64,000 bases of DNA from Clostridiales bacterium UBA2432 (GTDB taxonomy: Bacteria; Bacillota; Clostridia; Lachnospirales; Vallitaleaceae): the NCBI GenBank assembly GCA_002342805.1, contig DDQW01000021.1, positions 5,385 to 69,384 of the forward strand, written 5' to 3'. This document shows positions 17,936-26,823 of the stretch, in pieces (the stretch's first letter is position 1; the number at the start of each line of letters is the position of its first letter). The notes beneath the pieces were generated by a model. That model was not told where the DNA came from. It made no database searches and was given only the letters and a program-made list of their open reading frames with translations. Position numbers and translations under genes: made by a program.

Positions 17936-17984
17936 ATTTTATCCTATGCAAGTGTCAGCGGATGAAGGAGTTTTTGTTTCTTTT

Positions 17985-18012
17985 ATTATACTATGACTGA
18001 TTTGAAAGTAAA
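17985..18012 (-). promoter_or_regulatory. Promoter of the AraC gene at 17045-17935
   Basis: On the minus strand TTTACT (18007-18012), 16 bases, TATAAT (17985-17990). A plus-strand TATACT overlaps at 17987-17992 but lacks a -35, which suits an activator-dependent start for the glycosidase gene. Confidence 0.5.
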
Positions 18013-18034
18013 GAATAAATGAAAGGAAAAGCAT

Positions 18035-20089
18035 ATGATTAATCGATTTGAATGGGTATCTAGACATAATATAAAATTAAATTCAATAGATTACCAATCT
18101 CCGCTATCGGTAGGTAATGGGGAGATTGCGTATGGTTTTGATGCAACAGGAATGCAAACTCTGTATTTGCCTTATGCAAAGGCTAATACACCCTTATGTA
18201 CGATGAGTCAATGGGGTTGGCATCGAATCAATAAATATACGGAAAAAGACTTGGTATGGACTGAGTATCAACAAGGGGACAGAGTCGTATCTTATGCATC
18301 AGAACCTCAGAAAGGGAATGAAAATGTATACCATTGGCTTAGAGAAAATCCTCATCGCTTTAATTTAGCTCGTATTGGATTGCTTTTTAAAGGTGAAACG
18401 ATTGAAGCTGAACAAATTCAAGCGATTGAACAAGAGCTTATGCTATATAAAGGCATTGCAAAAAGTGTATTTAAAATTAACAATAAAATCTGCAATGTTC
18501 TTACCTTTTGTGATCCGAACACGGATACATTGGCTTTTCATATTGAAAGCGAATTACTCAAAAGTCAAGAATTAAGCCTGATAATTGCCTTCCCTTATGG
18601 ACATCATACAATCACCGGTAGTGATTTTGATAAAGTCCATGCACATCATACTGAACTTATACCAAAGGGCTCAGGAAACCTTTGTTTTCATAGGGTCATG
18701 GATGCCACAGAATATTTTATGAATATACAAGCATCGGTTCCTTTATCGATCAAACTTGGCAAACAACATGAATATGAATTTGTGATTAATCAATCTGAAG
18801 TTGATTTGACCGTACATTTTTCTCGCGAAGAAAATAGCTTGGTGTATTCGTATCAAAGATTAAAAAGCAGGACACACTCTTGGTGGGAAAAATTCTGGAA
18901 TAAGGGTGCAGCTATTGATTTTTCCAAGGCCAAAGATTCCAGAGCGCAAGAACTTGAACGACGTATTGTCTTATCATTATATCAATCAGCTATCCATGGG
19001 TCAGGAAGTATGCCACCCCAAGAAACAGGCTTAGCCTGCAATAGCTGGTACGGAAAATTTCACTTAGAAATGCATTTATTACATAGTTTATATTTACCAT
19101 TTTGGAATAGAGGAGACTTGCTTGGTCGAAGTCTTAAATGGTATAAAGAACATTTGGATAAAGCCTGTGCAAATGCTTGGCGTAATGGTTACTTAGGTGC
19201 ACGGTGGCCCAAAATGATTGATGATGAAGGAAATGAAAGTCCTTCATGGATTGCAACTTTATTAATATGGCAACAAGCGCATATTCTCTATATGCTGGAG
19301 AGTCTATATCAAGTGACCCAAGACAAAACATTATTAAAAGAATATGAGGAGCTTGTTATAGCTACAGCAGATTTTATGTGTGACTTTGTTTCTTATAACG
19401 AGGAAAGTGAATGTTATGATTTGTTGGGACCAATTATTCCGGTTCAAGAAGAACATAAACCCATGGATACTGTAAATCCAGCGTTTGAAGTCGCATACTG
19501 GCGATTTGGTTTAGAGCTGGCGGTGGGCTGGATTGACCGTATTAGGCATTCAGATAAAGTTAAAGATAAGAAAGAAAAGTGGAAAACGGTGGCTGAACGA
19601 ATGGCACCCATTCCAAGACATCAAGGTCTTTATATTGCCCATGAAAACTGTGAAGATACATTTAAAAAATATAATCGTGATCACCCATCTATGCTTATGG
19701 CTTATGGTTTAATTCCAAATCCTCTTATTGAAACAGATATTATGAAACAGACCTATCAAAAAGTACTTAAAGAATGGGACTTTCATACATTATGGGGCTG
19801 GGATTTCGCAATGATGGCGATGACGGCAGTGCGGCTTAATGAACCGGAATGGGCAGTTGAAGCTTTGTTATTAGATACTCCCAAAAATACCTACGTTAAA
19901 AATGGTCATAACTACCAATTGCTTAGAGAAGATTTACCGGTTTATCTGCCGGGGAATGGCTCTTTACTCCTTGCAGTAGGAATGATGGCGACAGGTTATG
20001 GAGAACAACAAGAACAATGTATTGGATTTCCAAGAAATGGTCAATGGGATGATATAGAAGTTGACGGAATTTTTCCGTTACCTTATTAG
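18035..20089 (+). CDS. Uncharacterised six-hairpin glycosidase-like protein
   Basis: The 684-residue protein has no signal peptide. The N-terminal 280 residues look like a beta-sandwich domain (SPLSVGNGEIAYGFDATGMQ; LCTMSQWGWH). The rest is helical and fits an (alpha/alpha)6 barrel: SWYGKFHLEMHLLHSLYLPFW, GYLGARWPKMIDDEGNESPS, IWQQAHILYMLESLYQ, WGWDFAMMAMTAVRLNEPEWAVEALL. This domain order recalls GH65/GH95-type enzymes, but I know of no characterised relative and do not assign a reaction. It starts a run of three closely spaced enzyme genes (the next begins 9 bases later) and lies divergently from an AraC regulator. A role in breaking down a uronic-acid-containing oligosaccharide is inferred from its neighbours. 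Confidence 0.75.
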   Translation: MINRFEWVSRHNIKLNSIDYQSPLSVGNGEIAYGFDATGMQTLYLPYAKANTPLCTMSQWGWHRINKYTEKDLVWTEYQQGDRVVSYASEPQKGNENVYHWLRENPHRFNLARIGLLFKGETIEAEQIQAIEQELMLYKGIAKSVFKINNKICNVLTFCDPNTDTLAFHIESELLKSQELSLIIAFPYGHHTITGSDFDKVHAHHTELIPKGSGNLCFHRVMDATEYFMNIQASVPLSIKLGKQHEYEFVINQSEVDLTVHFSREENSLVYSYQRLKSRTHSWWEKFWNKGAAIDFSKAKDSRAQELERRIVLSLYQSAIHGSGSMPPQETGLACNSWYGKFHLEMHLLHSLYLPFWNRGDLLGRSLKWYKEHLDKACANAWRNGYLGARWPKMIDDEGNESPSWIATLLIWQQAHILYMLESLYQVTQDKTLLKEYEELVIATADFMCDFVSYNEESECYDLLGPIIPVQEEHKPMDTVNPAFEVAYWRFGLELAVGWIDRIRHSDKVKDKKEKWKTVAERMAPIPRHQGLYIAHENCEDTFKKYNRDHPSMLMAYGLIPNPLIETDIMKQTYQKVLKEWDFHTLWGWDFAMMAMTAVRLNEPEWAVEALLLDTPKNTYVKNGHNYQLLREDLPVYLPGNGSLLLAVGMMATGYGEQQEQCIGFPRNGQWDDIEVDGIFPLPY

Positions 20090-20098
20090 GAGATAATC

Positions 20099-20983
20099 AT
20101 GAAAAAATGGAAAACAAATGAGATTCAAATTCGTGACCCCTTTGTGTTAAAGGAAAACGGAAGCTATTATTTATTCGGATCGACAGATAAAAACATATGG
20201 GGACAAGGAACATCTGTAGGTTTTCAGGCCTATAAAGGAGAAGATTTAGAACACTGGGAAGGTCCTTTTGATGTATTTTTTCCGGAGGAAGATTATTGGG
20301 GAAAGGATAACTTTTGGGCGCCGGAGGTACATCTTTATAATGGTGCTTACTATATGTTTGCGACCTTTAGAGGTGCGGATAAAATGCGAGGAACAGCAAT
20401 TTTAAAAGCAGAAAATCCCCTAGGACCCTATTTACCTTGGAGCGATGGACCGGTGACTCCGAAGGATTGGATGTCACTCGACGGAACGCTTTATGTTGAC
20501 AAAAAAGGCAAGCCGTGGATTGTTTTTTGCCATGAATGGGTTCAAATCAAAAACGGTGAAGTGTGCGCAATGCGATTAACAGATGATTTAAGAAAATCAG
20601 AAGGTGAACCTATGACGCTATTACACTCCACAGATGCACCGTGGACGGGAAAAGCCTATTCAAGAGAGCATAACATGGAAGGCTGGGTAACAGACGGACC
20701 AAATATGTATCGAATGACAGATGGGCGCCTTATTTTATTATGGTCATGTATGGCGGATAAGGGCTACACAATCGGATATGCTGTTTCAGATTCAGATGAA
20801 ATATACGGTCCATGGAAACAATGCGAAAAACCTCTTTTTGAGAAAGACGGTGGACATGGGATGGTGTTTGAAAGCTATGATCTGCAATTGTATTTAGCGA
20901 TTCATCAACCCAATGATACCCCCAATGAACGTGCTGTTTTCGTCGAGCTTGAAGAGACCGATGATGGACTAAAATGTAAATAA
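20099..20983 (+). CDS. GH43-family beta-propeller glycosidase
   Basis: The 294-residue protein has no signal peptide and the size of a single five-bladed GH43 domain. IRDPFVLKENGSYYLFGS carries the presumed base Asp near residue 12 and SLDGTLYVDKKGKPWIVFCHEW the second conserved Asp. At the place where many GH43 enzymes have the general-acid Glu, the sequence reads VTDGPNMYR, with Asp; I recall this variant in other uncharacterised GH43-like proteins, but it weakens the activity call. It probably removes arabinose or xylose side groups. It lies 9 bases behind the six-hairpin gene and 15 bases before the GH4 gene. Confidence 0.82.
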   Translation: MKKWKTNEIQIRDPFVLKENGSYYLFGSTDKNIWGQGTSVGFQAYKGEDLEHWEGPFDVFFPEEDYWGKDNFWAPEVHLYNGAYYMFATFRGADKMRGTAILKAENPLGPYLPWSDGPVTPKDWMSLDGTLYVDKKGKPWIVFCHEWVQIKNGEVCAMRLTDDLRKSEGEPMTLLHSTDAPWTGKAYSREHNMEGWVTDGPNMYRMTDGRLILLWSCMADKGYTIGYAVSDSDEIYGPWKQCEKPLFEKDGGHGMVFESYDLQLYLAIHQPNDTPNERAVFVELEETDDGLKCK

Positions 20984-20998
20984 TCAGGAGGTTTTGTA

Positions 20999-22396
20999 AT
21001 GCATTACTCAAACAATAAAATGAAAAATATTAAGATTGCATATATAGGTGGTGGTTCAAGAGGATGGGCTTGGACCTTTATGACGGACCTTTCGATGGAA
21101 CCACAGATGGAGGGAACAATTTGCCTGTATGATATTGACGCGGAAGCAGCCAAGACCAATTCAATTATTGGGAATGAAGTATCACAGTCAGCAGATACGC
21201 TGGGGCATTGGTCATATACAATGGTTGAAACAATCGGTGAAGCATTGAAGGATGCAGACTTTGTGGTTATTTCAATTCTTCCGGGGACATTCGACGAGAT
21301 GGAAGTGGATGTCCACTATCCCGAAAAGTACGGCATCTACCAATCGGTTGGTGATACCGTTGGCCCTGGTGGGCTGATGCGTGGACTCCGTACGATTCCT
21401 ATGTATGTAGATATTGCGAAGGCGATTAAAAGATTTGCACCCAATGCCTGGGTCATCAATTATACAAATCCTATGAGTGTTTGCATGAAAACACTTTACA
21501 AAGTATTTCCGGAGATTAAAGCGTTTGGATGCTGTCATGAGGTTTTTGGAACGCAAAAAGTGTTGAAAGGAATTTGTGAAGAAAAGTTAGGGATTGAAGA
21601 AATAGATCGGCGAGAAATTGTTGTGAATGTTTTAGGGATTAATCATTTTACATGGTTTGATCGTGCTTCTTATAAGGGGATTGATTTGTTTCCTTTGTAT
21701 AAAGAATATGTCGATGAACATAAAGAAGAAGGCTTTGAAGAAGTTGATAATAATTGGGCAAATTCAACATTTGAGTGTGCTCATATTGTCAAGTTTGATT
21801 TGTTTAATCGGTATGGTTTGATTGCGGCTGCTGGAGACAGACATTTAGCAGAGTTTATGCCGTATAGTGACTATCTTAAAGATCCTGAGACAGTCGCGTC
21901 ATGGAAATTTAGTTTGACAACAGTGGAGTGGAGAAAGAAGGATTATCAAAAACGTCTTGACCGAGCAAAGAAGTTAGCTGCCAAAGAAGAAAGTTTGGAT
22001 TTAAAGCCATCAGGAGAAGAAGGTATTCTATTGATAAAGGCTTTATGTGGCTTAGAACGAGTGATTAGTAATGTGAATATTCCGAATACATTTGGTCAAA
22101 TTAGTAACTTTGATGCTTCGGTTATTGTAGAAACTAATGCAGTTTTTGAAAAAGATGCAATTCGTCCGATATTTGCAGGCCAAGTTCCCGAGAACATAAA
22201 AGCACTTATGCAAGTGCATATTGATAATCAAGAACTCCTTTATGAAGCAGCAAGGGAATGTGACTTTGAGAAGGCCCTAAAAGCACTTATGCAAGATCCT
22301 CTTGTTAAGAATAAAATAAGTGAAACAGAGGGCAGAGAAATGTTAACGGTTATGATTGCAAGAACAAAAACATATTTACCGGATGGATGGAAGTAA
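20999..22396 (+). CDS. lplD: GH4 alpha-galacturonidase, LplD type
   Basis: The 465-residue protein is a GH4 enzyme, an NAD- and metal-dependent glycosidase family that acts by oxidation and elimination. KIAYIGGGSRGWAWTFMTDL is the NAD-binding start, ILPGTFDEMEVDVHYPEKYG and YQSVGDTVGPGG follow, INYTNPMSVC is conserved, and GCCHEVFG and NVLGINHFTW hold the metal-binding Cys and His. The closest protein I recall is Bacillus subtilis LplD, shown to be an alpha-galacturonidase; other GH4 members act on alpha-glucosides or galactosides, so substrate is probable rather than certain. The AGGAGG at 20986 sets the start at 20999. The gene completes a three-enzyme operon; a stem-loop follows. Confidence 0.85.
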   Translation: MHYSNNKMKNIKIAYIGGGSRGWAWTFMTDLSMEPQMEGTICLYDIDAEAAKTNSIIGNEVSQSADTLGHWSYTMVETIGEALKDADFVVISILPGTFDEMEVDVHYPEKYGIYQSVGDTVGPGGLMRGLRTIPMYVDIAKAIKRFAPNAWVINYTNPMSVCMKTLYKVFPEIKAFGCCHEVFGTQKVLKGICEEKLGIEEIDRREIVVNVLGINHFTWFDRASYKGIDLFPLYKEYVDEHKEEGFEEVDNNWANSTFECAHIVKFDLFNRYGLIAAAGDRHLAEFMPYSDYLKDPETVASWKFSLTTVEWRKKDYQKRLDRAKKLAAKEESLDLKPSGEEGILLIKALCGLERVISNVNIPNTFGQISNFDASVIVETNAVFEKDAIRPIFAGQVPENIKALMQVHIDNQELLYEAARECDFEKALKALMQDPLVKNKISETEGREMLTVMIARTKTYLPDGWK

Positions 22397-22403
22397 AGGT
22401 ATC

Positions 22404-22431
22404 AAAGGGAAGACTAAGTTGTCTCCCCTTT
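22404..22431. terminator. Two-way terminator between GH4 and LacI genes
   Basis: AAAGGGAAGAC pairs with GTCTCCCCTTT (one mismatch) around a six-base loop. It lies between two convergent genes and overlaps the end of the minus-strand LacI gene. Confidence 0.6.
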
Positions 22432-23391
22432 AATTAATTGAACGGGAAGTTGTTGATTATAGACATCTTTTTTATTGATTAATTGGATTAAACTATCGCA
22501 TAAGAGCTCACCCATGAGTTCAATAGGCTGAGCAATTGTTGTCAGACGAGGTGTCTGTAAAACTTGTGCAAAGGTTGAATTATCATAACCAATAATCTTT
22601 ATTTGACCCGGAATAGAAATATTGTGTTTGATGCAATAGAGATATATTGCATAGGCAATATAATCATTACTGCAAAAGATACCGTCAATCTTTTCTAAAT
22701 AGGGAGCAACAACATCTTGAACATAGGACTGATAGTAATCAAAATTAATTTTTGTGTATTCATATTCAATAATGGTGTAATCAATATTATGGTCCATGCA
22801 TGTTAATTTGAATGCATCTGCACGCCGATTGGATAAGATATCTAGGCGAGAAGGACCTGAAATATGCAGCAGTTTTTTGCAGCCTTGATCAATGAGGTGC
22901 TTTGTCGCCAACTGCCCTCCCATGTAATTATCCGATGAAACGTGAGGGATACCATCGATATACCGTTCAAAGGTGATTAAGGGTCGATCAATATCCTTGT
23001 AGGCAGAGGTTTCTAAGGTGTGACTCCCCATAATAATTCCGTCGACACGGTTTTCTCGAAGCATTTGAACATAATTTGCTTCTTTTTCTTTATTATTCAA
23101 GGAATTACATAATAAAATTTTATAGCCGTCTTGTTCGGCTTTTTTTTCGATGCTCTTTAATAATTGTGCGAAAAAAGGATGGGATGAGTCAGGAATAATG
23201 GCGCCAAGAATAAAGGTTTGCTTTTTTGAAAGTGCCCGCGCAATTTGATGCGGGTGATAATCGAGTGCTTTCATTGCTTGTTCTACATTTTCTCGCGTCT
23301 GAGGGCTAATATAATTGGTGTTATTCATAACTCTAGAGACGGTTGTTACAGAGACACCGGCTAATTTTGCAACGTCTTTGATATTTGCCAT
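22414..23391 (-). CDS. LacI-family transcriptional regulator
   Basis: The 325-residue protein has the LacI DNA-binding head NIKDVAKLAGVSVTTVSRVMN with the hinge helix HPHQIARALSKKQ, then a sugar-binding core (LGAIIPDSSHPFFAQLLKSIE; IDGIFCSNDYIAYAIYLYC; IKIIGYDN). It is divergent from the importer at 23677. Two matching palindromes in the 285-base gap, one overlapping the importer promoter, make it the likely repressor of that operon and of itself. The glycogen phosphorylase promoter at 28342 holds a related site. Confidence 0.9.
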   Translation of the reverse strand: MANIKDVAKLAGVSVTTVSRVMNNTNYISPQTRENVEQAMKALDYHPHQIARALSKKQTFILGAIIPDSSHPFFAQLLKSIEKKAEQDGYKILLCNSLNNKEKEANYVQMLRENRVDGIIMGSHTLETSAYKDIDRPLITFERYIDGIPHVSSDNYMGGQLATKHLIDQGCKKLLHISGPSRLDILSNRRADAFKLTCMDHNIDYTIIEYEYTKINFDYYQSYVQDVVAPYLEKIDGIFCSNDYIAYAIYLYCIKHNISIPGQIKIIGYDNSTFAQVLQTPRLTTIAQPIELMGELLCDSLIQLINKKDVYNQQLPVQLIKGETT

Positions 23392-23426
23392 AAAACTACC
23401 AACTTTCTAAATAATAAAATTAGTAT

Positions 23427-23455
23427 AGCATAAAAAAACAAATGTTTGAATTCAA
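23427..23455 (-). promoter_or_regulatory. Promoter of the LacI gene at 22414-23391
   Basis: On the minus strand TTGAAT (23450-23455), 17 bases, TATGCT (23427-23432). The palindrome at 23460-23476 is directly upstream of the -35. Confidence 0.5.
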
Positions 23456-23459
23456 AAAT

Positions 23460-23476
23460 ATGAAAACGGTTGTCAT
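23460..23476. promoter_or_regulatory. LacI-type operator 1
   Basis: ATGAAAACGGTTGTCAT is a near-palindrome centred on a CG. It differs from the second site at 23602 by one base only. Likely bound by the divergently encoded LacI protein for self-control. Confidence 0.6.
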
Positions 23477-23601
23477 AAACAAAGAATAAATAAGTAAATT
23501 ATATAGTTTTATTTACATAAAACATAGGATAAAACGTATATATATGGCATATAATAACGTATCCATGCGATATAATAGTAAAATACAACAAAAAATAATA
23601 T

Positions 23602-23640
23602 ATGAAAACGGTTGACATATAGTAATTAATTTGTTAGAAT
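23602..23640 (+). promoter_or_regulatory. Importer promoter with overlapping LacI operator 2
   Basis: TTGACA (23612-23617), 17 bases, TAGAAT (23635-23640) is a strong sigma-A promoter. The near-palindrome ATGAAAACGGTTGACAT (23602-23618) covers the whole -35, so bound repressor would block RNA polymerase directly. Confidence 0.7.
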
Positions 23641-23676
23641 CAAAAACATAATAAAAATTTAAGGAGGAATAGGTTT

Positions 23677-25032
23677 ATGAAGAAAGTAGTTTCATTATTT
23701 TTGGTTTTAGTTATGGTATTTAGTTTAGTAGCATGTGGTAACTCAGATGATGGCGCGTCAGGGGAAACGGGCTCATCAACGACTGAAGATGCAACAGAGA
23801 CAAATACAGATGATTCATCGACAGAAGACACTTCTACATCATCAGATGTAAAGATTACATTCCTAAATACAAAAGGGGAAATTCAAGCCCAACTTGAAGA
23901 CGTTGCCAAAGTTTTTCAAGCAGATACAGGGATAGAATTAGAAATAATACCAACAGGTGCAGGAACATCACCTTTTGAAAAAATGTCTGCATTATATGCA
24001 TCAGGAAATGCACCAACAATCTCAATGATGGATGCAGGTGATTTAGAAAAGTTTGAAGACAAGATGCTTGACCTTACCGGCGAAAAATGGATTGATGATG
24101 CAATGCCGGGAAGCTTAGATGTAGCAAGAATTAATGACAAGTTATTAGCATTTCCTTTTGCAGTTGAAGGCTTTGGCTTGATCTATAACAAAACAGCCAT
24201 TGAATCAGCAACGGGACAAACATTCGATCCAGATGTGATACAATCGCGTGAAGATTTAGAAACATTATTCCAAGATATTGAAGCAGGCGGTATAGCGCCA
24301 ATTGTTATTTCACCGTTGGATTGGTCACTTGGTGCCCACTACACACAAATCGCATTTTCTCAACGCGGTGGCAACATTGCCGGACATAATGAGATTATGG
24401 ATAAGCTTAAAACAGGCGACTTAACATTTTCAGAATTTGACGCATTCAATTCATTGATGGATACATTTGATATTCTAGCAAGATACAACATGGACAAGAG
24501 TGACCCACTATCAGGAACATATGATACTGGTGCAGAGGCTGTTGCAACAGGAAGTGCGGCATTCTGGTTTATGGGAAACTGGGCATGGCCTCAAATCAAT
24601 GAGATGAGTGGAGACAATAAAGAGTTTGGTTTCTTACCGGTTCCGTTAGACATGGAAGGTGAAGACAATAAGATTTCTGCAGGTCCAACCAAATATGTTG
24701 CCCTTGATCAAGAACAAAGCACTCCTGAGCAACAAGAAGCAGCTAAGCAATTCTTGAACTGGATTGTGTATGAAGAGAATGGACAAAAAGGTTTAGTGGA
24801 AACATGTAGCATTATTCCTGCATTCTTAAATATCGACAAAACGCCGGATGATGCATTAGCAAAATCGGTACTTGATTATATGTCGGAAGGTAGAACCTAT
24901 GCTATGGTGTTAACATTCCCAGCAGATTACTGGGCTGAAGTCGGAGCTTCTTTCCAAAAGCATCTTGCAGGGTTAACGACACGCGAAGAATTTTATGAAG
25001 AAATGGAAAATTATTGGGAAATACAACAATAA
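23677..25032 (+). CDS. Lipoprotein sugar-binding protein (family 1)
   Basis: The 451-residue protein has lipobox SLVAC (Cys20), then a strongly acidic Ser/Thr/Glu/Asp linker up to about residue 52. The mature part begins VKITFLNTKGEIQAQLEDVAK and has the binding-protein features FPFAVEGFGLIYNKTAIE and AAFWFMGNWAWPQINEM. An AAGGAGGAA site precedes the ATG. It is first in an operon with two permeases and a GH13_18 phosphorylase, so its ligand is probably sucrose or a related glucosyl disaccharide. Confidence 0.92.
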   Translation: MKKVVSLFLVLVMVFSLVACGNSDDGASGETGSSTTEDATETNTDDSSTEDTSTSSDVKITFLNTKGEIQAQLEDVAKVFQADTGIELEIIPTGAGTSPFEKMSALYASGNAPTISMMDAGDLEKFEDKMLDLTGEKWIDDAMPGSLDVARINDKLLAFPFAVEGFGLIYNKTAIESATGQTFDPDVIQSREDLETLFQDIEAGGIAPIVISPLDWSLGAHYTQIAFSQRGGNIAGHNEIMDKLKTGDLTFSEFDAFNSLMDTFDILARYNMDKSDPLSGTYDTGAEAVATGSAAFWFMGNWAWPQINEMSGDNKEFGFLPVPLDMEGEDNKISAGPTKYVALDQEQSTPEQQEAAKQFLNWIVYEENGQKGLVETCSIIPAFLNIDKTPDDALAKSVLDYMSEGRTYAMVLTFPADYWAEVGASFQKHLAGLTTREEFYEEMENYWEIQQ

Positions 25033-25041
25033 ATAACCACA

Positions 25042-25073
25042 TAAGGAAGAGAAAGTCAGCTTTCTCTTCCTTA
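25042..25073 (+). terminator. Stem-loop between binding-protein and permease genes
   Basis: TAAGGAAGAGAAAG and CTTTCTCTTCCTTA form a perfect fourteen-pair stem around the tetraloop TCAG. It is followed by AAAATTAATT rather than a T-run, so partial read-through is expected. Confidence 0.65.
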
Positions 25074-25098
25074 AAATTAATTAAGAGAGGTGAAACAA

Positions 25099-25983
25099 AT
25101 GGCTGGCAAAAACAAGAATAAAGCAGGGGTAGGTCAGTATTTCTTATATGCAGGAGTAACAACATTTGCCTTCGTTACAGTGATGATTATACCGTTTTTA
25201 TACGGAATATTTTTAACCTTTACAAATTGGAACGGACTCGCTAGCGAGTGGGATTTTATCGGGATAACGAACTATCTAGGCGTCTTCAAGGATAAAGCTT
25301 TTTGGGAATCGATGGCAATTACGGTGAAATATGTGCTTTTTGTTGTCATATTTACAAACTTAATTGCTTTTTTCTTAGCCTTCATATTAACGAGTGGCAT
25401 TAAATTTGAAAATGTATATCGCTCAGGTTTTTTTACCCCCAATTTGTTAGGTGGTATTATTCTTGGTTTTGTGTGGCGTTTTTTGTTTTCGAATGTATTC
25501 GTATATTTTGGAAATCAATTAGGTATTGATATGTTCTCATCCTCGTGGTTAGGTGATCCGAATAAGGCGTTTTGGACCATGGTCATCGTAACGGTTTGGC
25601 AACTATCCGGATATTTGATGATTATCTATATCGCCGGGTTTACCAATATACCTAAAAGTGTTGTTGAAGCAGCAAAAATTGATGGTGCTACCGGATTACG
25701 ACGTATTATACATATTATTATTCCCTTGATTGTCAATGCATTTACTATCTCTGTCTTCTTAAGTTTACAACGGGCATTTATGGTATATGACTTAAACTTG
25801 GCACTCACAGATGGTGGGCCATTTAACTCAACCCGAATGGTATCTATGTATGTATATAATAAAGCATTCCTTGCGCAAAACTATGGGCTCGGTCAAGCGG
25901 AAGCGATTGTATTATTTATCGTTGTGGCGATAATAACGACCGTCCAAGTTAAATATAGTAAGAGCAAGGAGGTTGAAGCATAA
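25099..25983 (+). CDS. ABC sugar transporter permease, MalF/UgpA type
   Basis: The protein has 294 residues from the chosen ATG (MAGKNKNKAGVG), which follows AGAGAGGTG at a proper distance; a GTG at 25090 is a weaker choice. There are about six membrane helices, the coupling loop EAAKIDGATGLRRIIHIIIPLIVN, and the late signature LALTDGGPFNSTRMVSMYVYN. Its stop overlaps the next start by one base (TAATG). Confidence 0.92.
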   Translation: MAGKNKNKAGVGQYFLYAGVTTFAFVTVMIIPFLYGIFLTFTNWNGLASEWDFIGITNYLGVFKDKAFWESMAITVKYVLFVVIFTNLIAFFLAFILTSGIKFENVYRSGFFTPNLLGGIILGFVWRFLFSNVFVYFGNQLGIDMFSSSWLGDPNKAFWTMVIVTVWQLSGYLMIIYIAGFTNIPKSVVEAAKIDGATGLRRIIHIIIPLIVNAFTISVFLSLQRAFMVYDLNLALTDGGPFNSTRMVSMYVYNKAFLAQNYGLGQAEAIVLFIVVAIITTVQVKYSKSKEVEA

Positions 25984-26810
25984 TGAAAAATAAAAGTCAA
26001 ATAGCAGAAAAAATCAAAACCATTGTTATGACCCTTATATTAGCCTTGTATATTGTTCCGTTTTTGTTTGTTCTACTGAACTCGTTTAAAAGTCGTACGG
26101 ACATTTTGACAAACCCAATTCAATTACCGAAAAGCATCAGTCTTTTGAACTATGCAGAAGCGTATGAAAAAATGAACTTTATTAAATCAATATCGAATTC
26201 ATTTATGATTACATTGGCAAGTGTTTTGATTATTATCTTATTTTCAGCCATGACCGCCTATTATTTCGTTCGGGTAAAGACACGATTCAACAATTTTATG
26301 TTCATTCTTATGGTGACATCCATGATTATACCCTTTCAAGGGATTATGATTCCCTTAGTAACGATATACGGAGGTTTAGGATTATTAAATAGTCAGGCAA
26401 CACTTGTATTTATGTATCTTGGCTTCGGTTCGTCACTCGCTGTGTTTATGTATCACGGCTTTATAAAAAACATACCTCTAGAGCTAGAAGAAGCGGCTAT
26501 GATTGATGGAGCAACACGATTTAGAACCTTTTTAACCATCGTGTTTCCCTTGCTTAAACCCATTACAATGACTATTGTGACATTGGATGTATTATGGATA
26601 TGGAATGACTTCTTGCTTCCATCTTTGGTATTAATGCAAGCAGATATGCGAACATTGCCATTATCAACATTTTACTTTTTTGATACCTATACTGTTGATT
26701 ATGGTTTGCTTATGGCAGGTCTGATGCTGACGATTATTCCGGTACTTATACTCTATCTTTTCTTACAAAAACATATTATTGCGGGAGTTCTACAAGGTTC
26801 AATAAAATAG
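25983..26810 (+). CDS. ABC sugar transporter permease, MalG/UgpE type
   Basis: The 275-residue protein has about six membrane helices. ALYIVPFLFVLLNSFKSRTDIL is the N-terminal signature, EEAAMIDGATRFRTFLTIVFPLLKP the coupling loop and LQKHIIAGVLQGSIK the C-terminal end. The start is coupled to the preceding gene by TAATG. It is followed after 13 bases by the phosphorylase gene. Confidence 0.92.
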   Translation: MKNKSQIAEKIKTIVMTLILALYIVPFLFVLLNSFKSRTDILTNPIQLPKSISLLNYAEAYEKMNFIKSISNSFMITLASVLIIILFSAMTAYYFVRVKTRFNNFMFILMVTSMIIPFQGIMIPLVTIYGGLGLLNSQATLVFMYLGFGSSLAVFMYHGFIKNIPLELEEAAMIDGATRFRTFLTIVFPLLKPITMTIVTLDVLWIWNDFLLPSLVLMQADMRTLPLSTFYFFDTYTVDYGLLMAGLMLTIIPVLILYLFLQKHIIAGVLQGSIK

Positions 26811-26823
26811 GAGGAATTACATC

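Noticed and set aside
23460..23476. The same palindromes as CcpA cre sites
   Set aside because: The right half is shifted by one base against the cre consensus, and the adjacent divergent LacI gene explains them better.
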